Source: Plantago major (lineage: Eukaryota > Streptophyta > Magnoliopsida > Lamiales > Plantaginaceae). Taken from it: a stretch of 64,000 nucleotides of DNA. The translations under genes and the position numbers were made by a program. The stretch spans positions 85,960,877 to 86,024,876 of the forward strand of contig CM048840.1 of the NCBI GenBank assembly GCA_026545765.1, given 5' to 3'. The notes below the pieces were generated by a model that was not told the DNA's origin, searched no databases, and was given only the letters and a program-made list of their open reading frames with translations. Below, piece after piece: positions 34,086 to 45,874 of the stretch (the first letter of the stretch is position 1; the number at the start of each line of letters is the position of its first letter).

Positions 34086-34301
34086 CTCCCTCCGTCTCAG
34101 TTCATCTTTCCACGGTCACAGACATAAGATTTAAAAGAAAAGTGAATAAAGTAAGAGAGATGGTGATAAAAGTAGGAAAAATATTAAATAAAGTATGACA
34201 AATAGTGAATAAATTAAGAGATATTGTTTATAAAGTAAGAGAAAGATGAAATTGGTACGGCCCAAAACAGATTGCGGGAGATGAAACTGGGACGAAGATA
34301 G
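34086..34301. mobile_element. Stowaway MITE, 216 bp
   Basis: Left end CTCCCTCCGTCTCAGTTCATC and right end GAAACTGGGACGAAGATAG form the terminal inverted repeat, with TA on both sides (34084-34085, 34302-34303). The body is AT-rich with AAGTGAATAAA-type repeats. It lies about 380 bp upstream of the HPGT start. Confidence 0.8.
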
Positions 34302-34429
34302 TACATTACAATATATATTCAAAGTAATGATATAACCAATAGAAATCAAGTGGGTAAATCAATTTTTGTCTCCCGATTTTTGCTCAATTTCATCAAAAAC
34401 AGTACAAATCCCACTAAAATGAAGAGAAA

Positions 34430-34625
34430 GGCCCAGACTCGCAAACAGCGCGTCTTACCTACGTTCTTTTTTCTGTCTCGTCATTCTTTCTTCTTCTCTT
34501 CGTTCTACAGCTCGTCTTTCTTCTTCTTCTCAAGGCGTCTCTTTCTTCTTCTTCTTTCTTCTTCTCTTCGTTGGTTTTTATTTCCTCTGTCGACATTGCT
34601 AGACCAGTTTATATATTTTCTCTTC
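34430..34625. repeat. Pyrimidine-rich CTT/TTC microsatellite tract
   Basis: The + strand is dominated by TTCTTCTT and CTCTTCGTT runs. The open frame across it is serine/phenylalanine low complexity and is not taken as coding. Confidence 0.75.
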
Positions 34626-35060
34626 TTAGTATGATAAAATTGGAATTGCTAGCTTTCTCTTGAATTAAGATCTTTTCTGTTTTTACTGGAGTTGTTGATA
34701 AATTGTGTTAGTATATATAGACTGCAAGGGGCGCAAATTGAGCCTGAGCAGGTAAAAAAGTTGTAGTACTATTAGTTAAATTTCCGAACTTCTTTAGAGC
34801 TGCTAAAATAGGCAACATGTTTTGGAGAAAATAGAATGGAGGGTTGCTAAACTAATTTTCACTGTAACCTGCCCTAAAATTTTAAATATTACAGCTTGTG
34901 CTGCCAATATGTTAAAAGTATTAAATATAAGTTGTCACGATAAGAGTTATGCTCAAGTGTTTCGTGCCACATGTGAAGCTTATGACCATCTAGCTCAACG
35001 ACTTGAATTTACACAAGTCACTTGACTACTTGAGCAGTTGAGCTTACTGAAGTGCTCTGG

Positions 35061-35384
35061 TTACTTTTTGATGGCATGTAATTTTGCATACAATGGATAT
35101 GAAACAAACCTTATCTTTGCTTCACTTGGCCTGCAACAAATGCCCTTTGCTTTGAGATCAGTTATCGAGAGTAACTGGTAGCTTCTTTTCTTCTTTTCAG
35201 TTGAAAACTTGTATTTCGCCTTGAGAAGATCCACGTTTCGCCCTGTCAGCTCTTCGAAAGAATTGCCGGTAAGAGCGGGACTTGGAGCCTTCACCTGTAT
35301 TGATTTATGGAAAAGTAGTACCGCATGGAGAAAGTGAAATGGCTTGTTTTCATCTTCTTTTCCCCAAGGAAGTGATCTTCTCAA
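35061..35384 (-). pseudogene. DUF247-like host gene fragment
   Basis: The - strand frame contains KPFHFLHAVLLFHKSI, then YQLLSITDLKAKGICCRPSE followed by IRFVSYPLYAKL. This resembles the middle of plant DUF247 proteins, in which a HFLDLV-type helix is followed by S.(T/S)ELKEAGI.F. and a short beta stretch. The rest of a DUF247 protein (over 400 aa) is missing. The fragment sits about 440 bp upstream of a Helitron helicase tail, so capture by a Helitron is possible. The identification rests on weak motifs. Confidence 0.4.
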
Positions 35385-35823
35385 GGCGAAATGTAGTTTC
35401 TACGGATTAGATTAGACACTCATATTGGACAAAGTTCGAGATGGACTTAAGCTGGGTACTCTTATTAGCAGTTAATTGGTTTCCTTATGACTATTATATA
35501 CATGCTGATATGTTCTAATTTGTATAGTGTTTACATGATATTTTTAGTTTGTAATGCAGTATATGAATTTACTTTATCATGTATATGCAGATGTATATAT
35601 GCTCTCAAATTCTTGCAAACTATTGTACTAAATTTAACTATAAGCATCTCTTGTTTTCAAGATTAGGTATCTATGTTCAAGATTGTATGTGTTTATAATT
35701 CAAGTGTTGGTATGATTTATTTGTTAGTTTTATTTATTGGTATACAGGTTCCTACATGTAAATGTAGTTTTCTAGATTTAGAAACGAGATCTTGAGTAGC
35801 TTGTGCAATGATTGAAGGGAGTT

Positions 35824-36205
35824 ATTGAGAAATGCCTTTCAAGAGGAAGCAATTTCCCATAAGATTGTGCTTTGCAATGACGATAAACAAGGCACAAGGG
35901 CAAACGCTAGAAAGGGTTGGAATGTATTTGTCACAACCGGTTTTTTCACATGGACAGTTGTACGTTGCGTTGTCAAGAGCGCGGAGATCATCAGCGATCA
36001 TGGTATTGATTAGCCCACCTACAATAGGCTCTGATGACCACACAAAGACAATAAATATTGTATGCACATAAATCTTACATAATCAAAGCTTTGTTATAAT
36101 ATTAACCAACTTTGAGAATTAATCATAAGTTTACAGATCAAATAAACTTAGCAAACCATAGAGTAAGATCATAATACACTTCGCACGTGTAGCGTGTGAC
36201 GTAAT
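35824..36205 (+). mobile_element. Helitron 3' part: PIF1-type helicase C-terminus and terminus
   Basis: The frame at 35832-36071 has [20 protein letters not shown], then [22 protein letters not shown], the helicase motifs V and VI seen at the end of Helitron Rep/helicase proteins. About 110 bp after the stop comes CGCACGTGTAGCGTGTGACG (about 36182-36201), a hairpin-like tail, but without a clear CTRR. Upstream helicase motifs and the Rep domain are absent, so only a truncated autonomous-type element remains. Confidence 0.7.
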
Positions 36206-36214
36206 TTGTATATA

Positions 36215-36280
36215 TATAAGTGAACAACTATTGAAGTTGTACAATTGAGTACTTAATTTAAATTAAATTAAACTCATTTG

Positions 36281-36346
<66 letters not shown>

Positions 36347-36365
36347 CTTTAATTACAAAAAAAAC
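36215..36365 (+). repeat. Helitron-related sequence with a TA microsatellite
   Basis: TATAAGTGAACAACTATTGAA followed by ACAATTGAGTACTTAATTTA matches the start of the relic at 17361. It is interrupted by a TA run at about 36283-36341. Confidence 0.6.
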
Positions 36366-37006
36366 ACGTGCAGTAATCTTGTATAGGATTGTTATGCAAG
36401 CTGAATCTTACCTGAGTACTTGGCTCAACTTATTAAGGCATTGAACTTACCATGCTGGATGAGCTAATCGACTTGACCTCAAATTCTATTTGTGCTTATT
36501 TACATATCGAGTCCTACCAGAGTACTCAGCTCAGCCCTTAAAGCGCTCGAGCTAGCTTCAATAAGGTTATTAATTTAGATAACGTAATGATCTTACATTG
36601 TCTTAAAATCCATCTGCATTCTATATAGGCAACCAGCATACTATATAGAATGCGGGTTGCCTTCAAGCACGCTTAGTACAGCAATGAAGTGATTGGCTCA
36701 CTAAATCAATCGGGACAAAGTTCATAAATCTGTTGCCTGTTGGTACTTGGTACTAGTAGACGTGAACATCAAATATAGTAGTAACATTAGTAGACATGAA
36801 TATCCAAGAGTTCTTCACACTGATATCAACGACATAGGATATAACCTTCTATCTCGAAAAGCTGATTACCATCTGTGTGAAAACTATCTTGATCCAAAAT
36901 ATTAGCAGAATCGGGATGAAGAATAAGCTCAACGCAATATATGACTTAATGTAATAATGCATTTACAACTCCCAGAACAAAAAGAAGGAGCAATTCCTTC
37001 ACTTCA

Positions 37007-39480
37007 TCATTTCCAGAAGGCCAATACAGGCCTGTTAAATCCAGATTTGGTCCCAGACAACTTCGAAGTTAGGTCTTCTACTCTCCGAAATCCAATCTGA
37101 AATGGAAAATTTTGTTTTCAGAGACTAAACCAAAACCACAATACAACTGTTGAAATTCTGGTTTTCAGACTTCCAGATATTAAAAAAAAAAACCCACAGC
37201 AAAGCTTCTGATCAATTATACCTTATCTAACAAAACATCTTGAAAATCTTGGGGAGCTATTTGGATAGTTTTATAATTGGCAGCAGTAGTCTACAACGCA
37301 GGAAGAAAATTTGTCAATGACAGGATCACTAAGAATCACCAACAGAAATATTGTATAAGTTTCAGCTGAAGTTCGAAAGGAAAACATAATATACCTCAGA
37401 AACTTGACGATTGCTATGATATGAACTCCAAGGTTGAGGCTCCAAAATAAAAACACCACCCTGCAAAATTATAAATAGTTACCTCTGGTGCGTGCAAATA
37501 CGGAGTACTAAAAAAGAAAGATGTCAATACTTTAAAGACTACTTACGGTATGGAGTAATTTCCAGACTCTCCAGAATAAAGTTATCAGTCCTTCATCACC
37601 CCAGTTCAAATGAACCCATTTTGACACACTCAGACTGACCCAAAAAAAAAAAACAAAGAAAGAAAGAAAGCCATTAATAAATAAGCATTTTAAATGGGTG
37701 TTCCAATCTTATAAACCACCCTAAATTCAAAAGCATATAAGAAAAGACAATTACCAAGAAATCAAATGGTAGCGTGTGTTTTCTGGTGGATGCCATGCCT
37801 GAACAAAATTTCCTTTCAGAAAAGAAACGACATTGAACAGATCTCTTGCCTCTTGTGGGGGAGAATCCCCAGAATCTGGCACTGCCTGTTCAGCCTGTGA
37901 ATGAGTTCCACTAGTCTCGGAGCCATTGGCCAATTTTACATCACTCGAATGCTGGGTCTTTAAAACCGTATTGACAGTACCTGTCTTCACGACTTTCCTC
38001 AGAGTCCAATTTGCATCCTCAATTCGAGCTGGTATGTGATAAAGAATAATCATTAAGAAGCACAAAAATAAGTTGCATGTCGGACGCTGACATTCATATA
38101 AATGGCTCCATCAGTCTATTTTACCCAAATTCAAACCAAAGTAGCTATCAGCCAGAGAATATCCACATAATACCCAGGGAATTCGATTTAAATTTTGTAC
38201 CGAATATATTCTCAGTTCCAGTTACATAGCAGTATATCATATACGTTTTGAAGTTCATCACTTAGATCCTAACACTATTATTAAACGGAGACTTGGATCA
38301 ATGCTAAAATAGTATCAATGATACTAACTAATAACTTTATAGCAGTAAAAGTCTACACTAACTCTACTGAGAATCCAAAAGGTTGAACTTTTATCCTCGG
38401 GATCTAGATAAAGACAATCAAAATATGAAGTTCAAAAAACACTTCCAGATTGTACCGTTCTGCAATTCTCTCATCACAAACTTCACACCAAAATTCAACT
38501 AGCAGTTTACTGAAAAAATAAAATGCAAGTCCCAAATCAAAACATTGAATTAAGAGTGACTCACAAGTCATAATATGCAAGTAACCTATTGAATACCTTT
38601 CATATTGACACTAAACCTTATCCAGGTAAAGCTTCATACGAGAATTTTAACATATAAAAGCTTACCTCCATCAATGTCAACTCCAAGGATGCTCCGACAA
38701 CCAAACTTCTTTGCTGTTCAAAAGAAAGGCCATTAGCTAGTAAACAAAACAACACTACCTATCACGAGCCAATACGTCTAGGGCTTAAATATGCTCCAGC
38801 TCAAATAAAAAAAAGCAAACATTAAGGAACTCCTAAGATGGTTGCAAAATTGATTACCCATAGCAATGGTGAGCAATCCACTATTGCAGCCAATGTCAAG
38901 GCAATCTTTGCCCTCAAACCACTCCCTCTTCATAACCTTTAGTCTAGGATCTTCTACAAAGTCCTGACCAACCTAACACACAAAAAAGGTTCACAAAAAA
39001 CTTCAAAATTAAGTCTTCATTATCTTCGTTACAGAAGAAAACCAACACACATGTGACCTATAGGAAAATAAAAATCGAATCTTTACCCAGAAAACAAAAA
39101 ATTGAAGTAGAATTAAGAGAAGGACTTACTCTGTATCCATAGTAATTTCTGTAATTTCCGAAAACAGCAACTTCTTTCCGCTTCCTTTTCCTTGCGGAAG
39201 ATGATTGCGGGTTACTGGTGACTTGGTCCTGTGGCGGCGGATCAGCTCCCTTGTGGTTATTGGTGGTTTTGTTTATCTTTTTCTTCTTATTATTCTTCTT
39301 TTTCTCGTTGTCGCAGCTGCAATTTTATTCCACCATCATTATCAGTACAGAATTTTACAAGTTTTCAGTAAACAGCTTCTCAAACAGGCCCAAGAGAAAA
39401 GATAAGTAGCAGAACAATTTTGACACAATAGAAGAAATCTGAAGAAACCTTAGAGTGGGTGGTGTAGTATCTCCCTCCAT
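37007..39480 (-). CDS. Bin3/MePCE-type RNA methyltransferase
   Basis: Proteins of this family (human MePCE for 7SK RNA, plant homologues such as At5g51130) methylate the gamma-phosphate at the 5' end of small RNAs using S-adenosylmethionine, mainly in the nucleus. Exons: 39480-39449, 39316-39130, 38972-38858, 38713-38666, 38028-37755, 37634-37547, 37460-37395, 37290-37222 and 37096-37007. They are in phase, giving 969 nt and 322 aa. A lysine-rich N-terminus ([20 protein letters not shown]) looks like a nuclear signal. [11 protein letters not shown] precedes the SAM site [15 protein letters not shown] and the acidic VDIDG. A variable insert of about 60 residues follows, then [15 protein letters not shown], the family signature [11 protein letters not shown] and a C-terminal [11 protein letters not shown]. 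The insert between VDIDG and SVSKW is common in plant members. Confidence 0.93.
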
Positions 39481-39529
39481 CGGGAAGAGACTGATCCACG
39501 GCGGCGAAGCGGCAGAGAGAAGCGGAGCT

Positions 39530-39885
39530 AGAAAAGGAGGCAGTTATGGTGGATGGGAGGTGGAGTACGGTGGTGCGGTGGTGTAATTTCTTGTTAAGAA
39601 GTTGTAATGTCAGTCCTCCTATGTTTTAAAAATTCAACACGAGATCTTGAACGGTGTGAGGGAGTCAGTAGTGGTGGATGGGAGGTGGAGTTGGGTGGTG
39701 TAGTGGTGGTGACGTGGTGGCGGTGGATGGGAGGTGGAGTACGGTGGCGTGGTGGTGGTAGGGAGGTGGTGGAAGAAGAGGGGTGGTGGTGGGAGGAAGA
39801 TTGGTGGAAGGAAGAAGAGAAAAGAGATGGAAGAGTGGTGTGGTGGCGTGGTGGGAGGAAGAAGAGAAAAGAGATGAGTGTGGTG
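39530..39885. repeat. G-rich GGTGG/GGAGG minisatellite upstream of the Bin3-type gene
   Basis: Imperfect repeats of GTGGATGGGAGGTGGAGT (near 39550, 39675 and 39724) and many GGTGGT and GGAGG units cover about 350 bp, beginning about 50 bp upstream of the ATG at 39480. The open frame through it (tryptophan/valine/glycine/arginine low complexity) is not taken as coding. Dense G runs could form G-quadruplexes. Confidence 0.7.
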
Positions 39886-40067
39886 GCAGATCTGGCTGTA
39901 ATATTAGGGTTTTTAGCTATTTAGCCAATCAAAACTATCTAAAGCAGTGATGAAAAGTTATGTTTACCAGTTTCATCAGTTTTTTTAACGCGCACCATGT
40001 TAACTGAAAAGCTAGCCAGCAACTAGCTAACTGAAAAGCTGGCTGATGAACAAGCTATCCAAGTTAG

Positions 40068-40990
40068 CTTTTTTTTAAGAAAAACTTCTTATTTTTTTTA
40101 TTTCGAAAATATCCCTGATCTAAATTAGAAAAATAAAAGAAGGAAAAACTACTCATTTTTATTATTTATTATTCTCGACTTATATTTTATATTGTTGGAT
40201 GGATTAATGCATCTCTTTAAAATCCATACATGTAGTACATCAATTCTAATTTTTTCATTCTAAGTTAAAATCGAATATTTCTTTCAACTTCTGATAATTT
40301 TGATGATGTTATTAAAGTGGTGATGTAAAGTACATTGAATATATATTAGAATAATTGGACAAAATGTGATGTACTATTATTTAAAAAACTATAGACTAAT
40401 AATACGATAAGAAAGGTTAAAGAAAATAAAAATAAAAGTAATGCCCCTTTACGCATTTCTAAAATCTGAAATTTTTATCACCTAATTTCTTTAAACACCT
40501 ATATTTAAAATCAGCTAGCTTCTCATCTAGTTAATCATTTCCTGTCAATTTAACTTATCACCTACCTAACCAAATTCTACCAAATTTTCACTAGTTTCAA
40601 TTAGTCTATAGTTTTTTTAAATGATAGTACATCACATTTTGTCCAATTATTCTAATATATATTCAATGTACTTTACATCGTCACTTTAATAACATCATCA
40701 AAATTATCAGAAGTTGAAAGAAATATTCGTTGAGCATTTTAGCTTAGTAATGAAAAAATCAGTAATTGATGTGTACTACATGTATGCATTTTAAAGAGAT
40801 ACGGATGCATTAATTCTTATGCTAGTTGTAAACAAGTACACAAAATGTATAATAAAGGATCCAACAATATAAAATATAAGTCGAAAATAATAAATAATAA
40901 AAACAGGTAGTTTTTCCTTCTTTTTTTTCTAATTTAGCTCAGGGATATTTTCGAAATAAAAAAATAAGAAAGAGTTTTTTTTTTAAAAAA
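40068..40990. mobile_element. Foldback-type element with long inverted arms
   Basis: The left arm (about 40068-40405) is repeated in reverse complement at about 40600-40990. Paired landmarks are TTTCGAAAATATCCCTGA with CAGGGATATTTTCGAAA, CATTGAATATATATTAGAAT with its complement near 40655, and ACTATAGACTAATA with TTAGTCTATAGT near 40600. Spacer is about 200 bp. The right arm carries an extra insertion of about 50 bp. Flanks contain AGCTAGC/AGCTGGC-rich sequence (40010-40065). No coding region and no certain target duplication. Confidence 0.75.
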
Positions 40991-41658
40991 AAAACTAACT
41001 GGTAAACCGATTTAATAAATCAGCGTTCACGAATCTAATTTTTATTATTCATGGTAAAAAAAAGTTCGTGAAATTGAAAAGTGATGTAAGCAGTTAAAGC
41101 CGAAGCAAAAAGGTAGAAACAAGATCACCAAAAATCAAAATCCAGAACAAATCTAAGCATCTAAAAGCGAACATGAGCTAAATCTCTGATTCAATCCTGC
41201 TTCACTGACACAAGCCCATTACAAAGCAAAACCACATCTTCAAAAATCAGAGCTAGCAAGAATTACAAAAACTAATCTGAAAGAAAAAAGATATCTTTTT
41301 TAGATTCCTAAACCAATTGGATGTGTTAGATTTTACCACCCTGCCCAAGGCTTTGTGTCAAGACAAACACACATCAAATTTTCGATCATAAAATATAATA
41401 AAATGAATTATAAATTGGTATTTTTGAATAAAGAACAAGTAAAATATTTAACTCTGCATAATTACGGGGAATTAAAATGGGATTACAATGTGCTAGAAAC
41501 TTGGGTTTCTCTAATATAATAATTATACACATTGATTCCTTATGTGATTTTCATTCTCTATACGATGTGGAGCCACCGGACTATGAAGAGGGATCTCAAA
41601 CATATCAGTAGTAGATTCCAGGATGGACTAAATGGCTAGGAAGCATGACCCAACGCGT

Positions 41659-42889
41659 CCGGTTCGATAAATTTTTTTTTTAGTTCAAGATAACATTTCA
41701 TTATCAAAAGGCAAGCCTAGTTCAAGTTCATCAAGCCACTAAATCAGAACTGCCATTTATGTCTTCAACCACATGTTGAGCAAGATCATGAGCTGCAGAA
41801 TTTATAAATCTAGGTACGAAAGAAAAGCGATGTAATTAAAAAGCGAACCACTACCTAATATCATCGATTCTTTGGACGGCGAGAGAGAGAATCGGAGCAA
41901 AGGTTTGCAAAGCCTTAATGACTGCCAAGCAGTCCCCTTCAATCTGTATATCACAATATCGTGCGTCACGAGTACTGCTTGTCGGGCTGCCAACGCCTCC
42001 GCTACCTCAGGATCCCGTACATTTGCTATTTTGCGTTGTCTCGCAATGAATCCAACTCCAGCAAAGTTATTGCTTTGTTTCACGGAGGCATCGAAAATTA
42101 ACTTCACCACGTTGAGGACAGGTCTTTTCCACTCGTTCAGATTCGGACTTGGAGGCTGTGGTGTTTGAATTGCTCACGAACTTCCTTGTATCTACCAATA
42201 TATCTCTTGATAAATTGCTGCGACTCCCACGGATCATAACCTTGACCTTCGTGTACCATTTTATTTCTGTTGGACCATATACTCCATATTGAACAAACGA
42301 AGATCTGGAAATCATCTCTCGACAGCTTTCCATAAGCATTAAGAATCCAAGCCCAAACATCACCTGTTGCTGATGAAATAATAGAGTGAGGCAATAAAGA
42401 TAAAGCCCAGAAAAGTCTAGCATATTAGCATGAAGAAAAAATGTGCATCACAGTTTCACTTTGACATTTGCAAACAGGGCATAGAGAGTTTAGATCGATA
42501 TGACGCTGTTGAAGGTTGAAAAGGACAGGGAGTGCGTGTTTTAGAACCCTCCATAGAAATACTTTAACTTTATTAGGTAGCTTGATTTTCCAAACAAGGT
42601 CCCAACAAACAACATTCCCACTGCTACATGTTCCATTTCGACTTTGCATCTCCCTGGCAAATCTCTCGCCAAATAGTAAGCCGTTTTAACAGAGTACACT
42701 CCAAACTTAGTAAAATGCCGTACTCGCACATCATGGCTTGCTGAACTGACCAGTGGGATCCTTGCAATGGATTCGACATCCTCGTCCCAAAATAGAATAC
42801 GCAGAAGGTCTAAGTCCCAAGTAGACGAGTCCTGATGAATCAGGTTGGCAACAGGGACATTGTAAAGCTCATATCCGGCTCGATAAATT
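41659..42889 (-). mobile_element. 5'-truncated LINE with target-site duplication
   Basis: A 15-bp direct repeat, CCGG(T/C)TCGATAAATT, flanks the element (41659-41673 and 42875-42889). A run of nine T at the left end is the poly(A) tail of a minus-strand insertion. The - strand translation shows the end of a plant LINE ORF2: DSSTWDLDLLRILFWDED, HFTKFGVYSVKTAYYLA, VWKIKLPNKVKVFLWRVLKHALPV, a zinc-binding CPVCKCQSETVMHIFSSC, FVCSIWSIWSNRNKMVHEG, then an RNase H part (KLIFDASVKQSNNFAGVGFIAR, EALAARQAV). Several frame changes exist between these parts. The single mismatch in the duplication suggests a fairly recent insertion. Confidence 0.9.
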
Positions 42890-44435
42890 CAGATTTCAGT
42901 AGATTGAGTTATATACGTTTTTTCCTTCATATTTTACATCGCACACATCATAAAATATGTTTTGGGTATTCACATACTTGATACTTTCAAATAGATTATT
43001 ATACCAAGTCTCATATCTTGATATAATAATCATAAATTGTTTGTCAAACATTAAAACTATATATATACGATAATATAAAAATAAAAGTAAAAGTGTTAAA
43101 TAAACCCCTTACCACGAAGCTGATACAAATTCATGCTTAATTAGATAACCGCAAAATCCTTCACTAACTAACTTGCATATCGAACAGTCCAAAACATCAA
43201 CAAGTCAGTCCAAACCCCATATCTTTTCCCAACACAATTAAGGATCTCGACTTTTGCTTAGTTCTTATAGTCCGTCCTTGAACCAGAAACAATACAACAC
43301 TATCCTTAATTAATTGTGAAATCATATGAAATCAGGCTCAAGATTAGCCGCTAATGAAGAACAAAAATTGCTAATTACCTGAGCCATGTCTTTGACCGTC
43401 CAATCCAATGTAAAGCCTCAACACTTATTTTCTTTAAGCAAACTAGCAAAGTAGTAGTCAGGCCGTCCATCATCCAACTTATTTGACGGTAAAAAGAATA
43501 ACTACCCTAAAACACTCGTCAGTCTCTTGTCAAAGTACAAAACCGTAGAGGCCCGTCTAAGTGTCCAAATAATTCTTTAATAAATTATAGTGGGCTTTTA
43601 AGCCGGTCCAAATTCAACCCAATAAAATTATATAGCCCATCTCAATTTATCGATCCATTAAATATTGACTAATAAAACCTGTGCAACAACTCGAGTCCAT
43701 ATAATTTCTCGTCTCCAAATTAAATTCATATAGACGGTCCAATAAAATTTTGGGATTTTACAATAGTGCTGCCATATTTTCTTTTTAATAATGAAAAATC
43801 TCTATAAAGATTTAAATTATAATTAAAGCTCATATACATCATCAACTTACTCACCTGTATTATACTACTACTAATTCGCAAGGTACTTTAGCCACATTTT
43901 GCCAATGATAACAATTACTTGGCTAATCTACGTGATGGTGAAGAACGAACACGTGCTCAAGGTTACTCTTACTTATCTCACTCGTGCAGTGTAAACTTTG
44001 ACTCCGCATTTTTCCGCATCAACCTCTTCCATTTAAGAATCACAAATAAAGGGTATTTCTCCCGTATCCAAGTCAAATATGTCTCGAATAATATTGTTCA
44101 ACCACTCCAACCTCATCTGATGGAGCCTATTGTCAAAAATAGAAGCATCAAATTTATCTTGATCCATATCAAATAAAAAAAATAACAACTGAGTTGTATT
44201 TAAGTGCACCATGATAGTAGATAGTATTGTTGTTAGCCGACTTTATGAAAACATGCGAGTGATAAAGTCGAAAAGATTTAGATGAATTCGTCTTGGCATG
44301 AAGAATTTAAATATACGTTTAAAATATTTTTTGAATTTTTGTATATAAATTTATATGAGATTTAATAAAAATATATATGCAGCCAATATACAAAAAATAA
44401 ACAGTGAAAGATATACTGGCTGGAATTGAAACTAA
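42890..44435. other. Intergenic sequence without a recognised gene
   Basis: The sequence is AT-rich. At about 44270-44430 is a copy of the unclassified repeat described at 45875-46480. Nothing else is recognised. Confidence 0.5.
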
Positions 44436-45290
44436 GAGTCCGTTTGGTTTGAACATGGTATTTAATATTCACAAATTCATGGTATTTAGGCCCGTTGAAA
44501 AAATCATGGTAATTCAATTGGTATTTCAGTATAAATACCATATTTGGTATGATTGAGCGGACATGGTATTTAGAATCGAAATACCATATTTGGTACAAAC
44601 AACATTTCTCGAATTTTCTCGTAATGTACTATAATACCTTCCCGCTATATTTTTTTATGAAAATTAATACTTAATCAAATCTCATTACAATAAAAAGAAA
44701 GCAACCACATGTTTATATTAAAGAGTTCAATTTCATGATTTATTCTACATAAATATTATAGCTAGCTAGATAGATAGAATCACAAATGAGATTTTTTTTA
44801 TCTAATATTATCAATCATAGTATATAAAGATAACAATGAATCAAAGAAGTGATTTATCAAATCACGTCTAATTAACCTATAAATTAAACCATGTAATGAT
44901 GATGAATATATCAAAACTAAAAAGCATCATATTTAACTTAACAACGTGATGGATAAAACAAAGGAGGAAAAAATTCCAATGGAGCCTCCTAATCTCAGAC
45001 GTGTAGAAAGAAGATGGAGACGTGTGAAGGGGTTCTGATGATTTTGAGGGTTATACTCGTAATTGTATAAAAGATGGTTTTGGGACTAAATATCTAATCT
45101 CAATAATCCACTCTAGGTGGGTATTTCTAAATGGTATTTCAAAGAACAAATTTTGCGGGCTGGAAATTCCGGTATTTGGCGAGTTTGGATTTTTAGCGGG
45201 CTTTGGTATTCATATTTGTACAACCAAACATGGTATTTCGAGGGGTGTTTTCCAAATACCATTACAAAACACCCTAAACCAAACGGCCTC
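44436..45290. mobile_element. PIF/Harbinger-type non-autonomous element, 855 bp
   Basis: Ends are GAGTCCGTTTGGTTT and AAACCAAACGGCCTC, inverted with one mismatch, flanked by TAA on both sides (44433-44435, 45291-45293). Subterminal ATGGTATTT and AAATACCAT motifs recur many times in both orientations (for example AAATACCATATTTGGTA). No transposase is seen. Confidence 0.85.
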
Positions 45291-45369
45291 TAACTCCACA
45301 AAATTTCTGTAGCGATACCATGATATAGTTTACGTTTAATAATAAATAGAAATGGGAGAACAAAATAAA

Positions 45370-45800
45370 TTAATCGAGGCAACCCCTGGGTGGTATGTAC
45401 TCCCCCACATAACGATCTTGGTGTGGATAATACAAATCTACCAAACCAACATCATCATAATAAAATCCAACTGATAATTTTTGTGCTAAAACGTTAGCCT
45501 CCCGTTTAACCAGCTGGCAAAACTTAATTCTCCATCAAATACCTGAATTTCTTTGAAAAGTAAAACAAAGGGCAAAGCTAAATTTTTTCAATTTAAGATA
45601 TTTAATCACAAAGAACAATCACTTTCAATTACTACATGTTGCCACTCAAAATCTTGAACAAATTTAGTTTCAAATTTGACTGGCCAACCTTACGCATCTT
45701 CAACAACCTAGACATAAAAATTTGTCACCAATAATAACATTGCCCTCATGATCCTAGCAACAACACTAATACGCTCCCCTATTCAGCCTATGCTCAACTG
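45370..45800 (-). mobile_element. LINE RNase H remnant
   Basis: The - strand contains QLVKREANVLAQKLSVGFY, the closing helix of the RNase H domain at the end of many plant LINEs (typically REAN..A..LAK). Upstream - strand sequence fits a decayed RNase H with several stops. No tail was found. Confidence 0.45.
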
Positions 45801-45874
45801 TATCAAAATTTCATGTATGATGGCTGGAATTTGAATAAATCTGGTAGGATTTAGCCCATCAGCTTTATATTATC

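Noticed and set aside
34350-34634. Serine/phenylalanine-rich frame with apparent basic start
   Set aside because: Pyrimidine microsatellite; no homology recognised.
35224-35392. Inverted pair CGCCTTGAGAAGATC / GATCTTCTCAAGGCG
   Set aside because: A real 15-bp inverted repeat with about 140 bp between, but no duplication or family resemblance; not enough to call an element.
39607-39924. Tryptophan/glycine-rich open frame of 105 codons
   Set aside because: Product of the G-rich minisatellite; no domain, and codon use follows the repeat.
43919-44176. 85-codon open frame
   Set aside because: No motif, no splice or repeat support, and the surrounding sequence is AT-rich intergenic.
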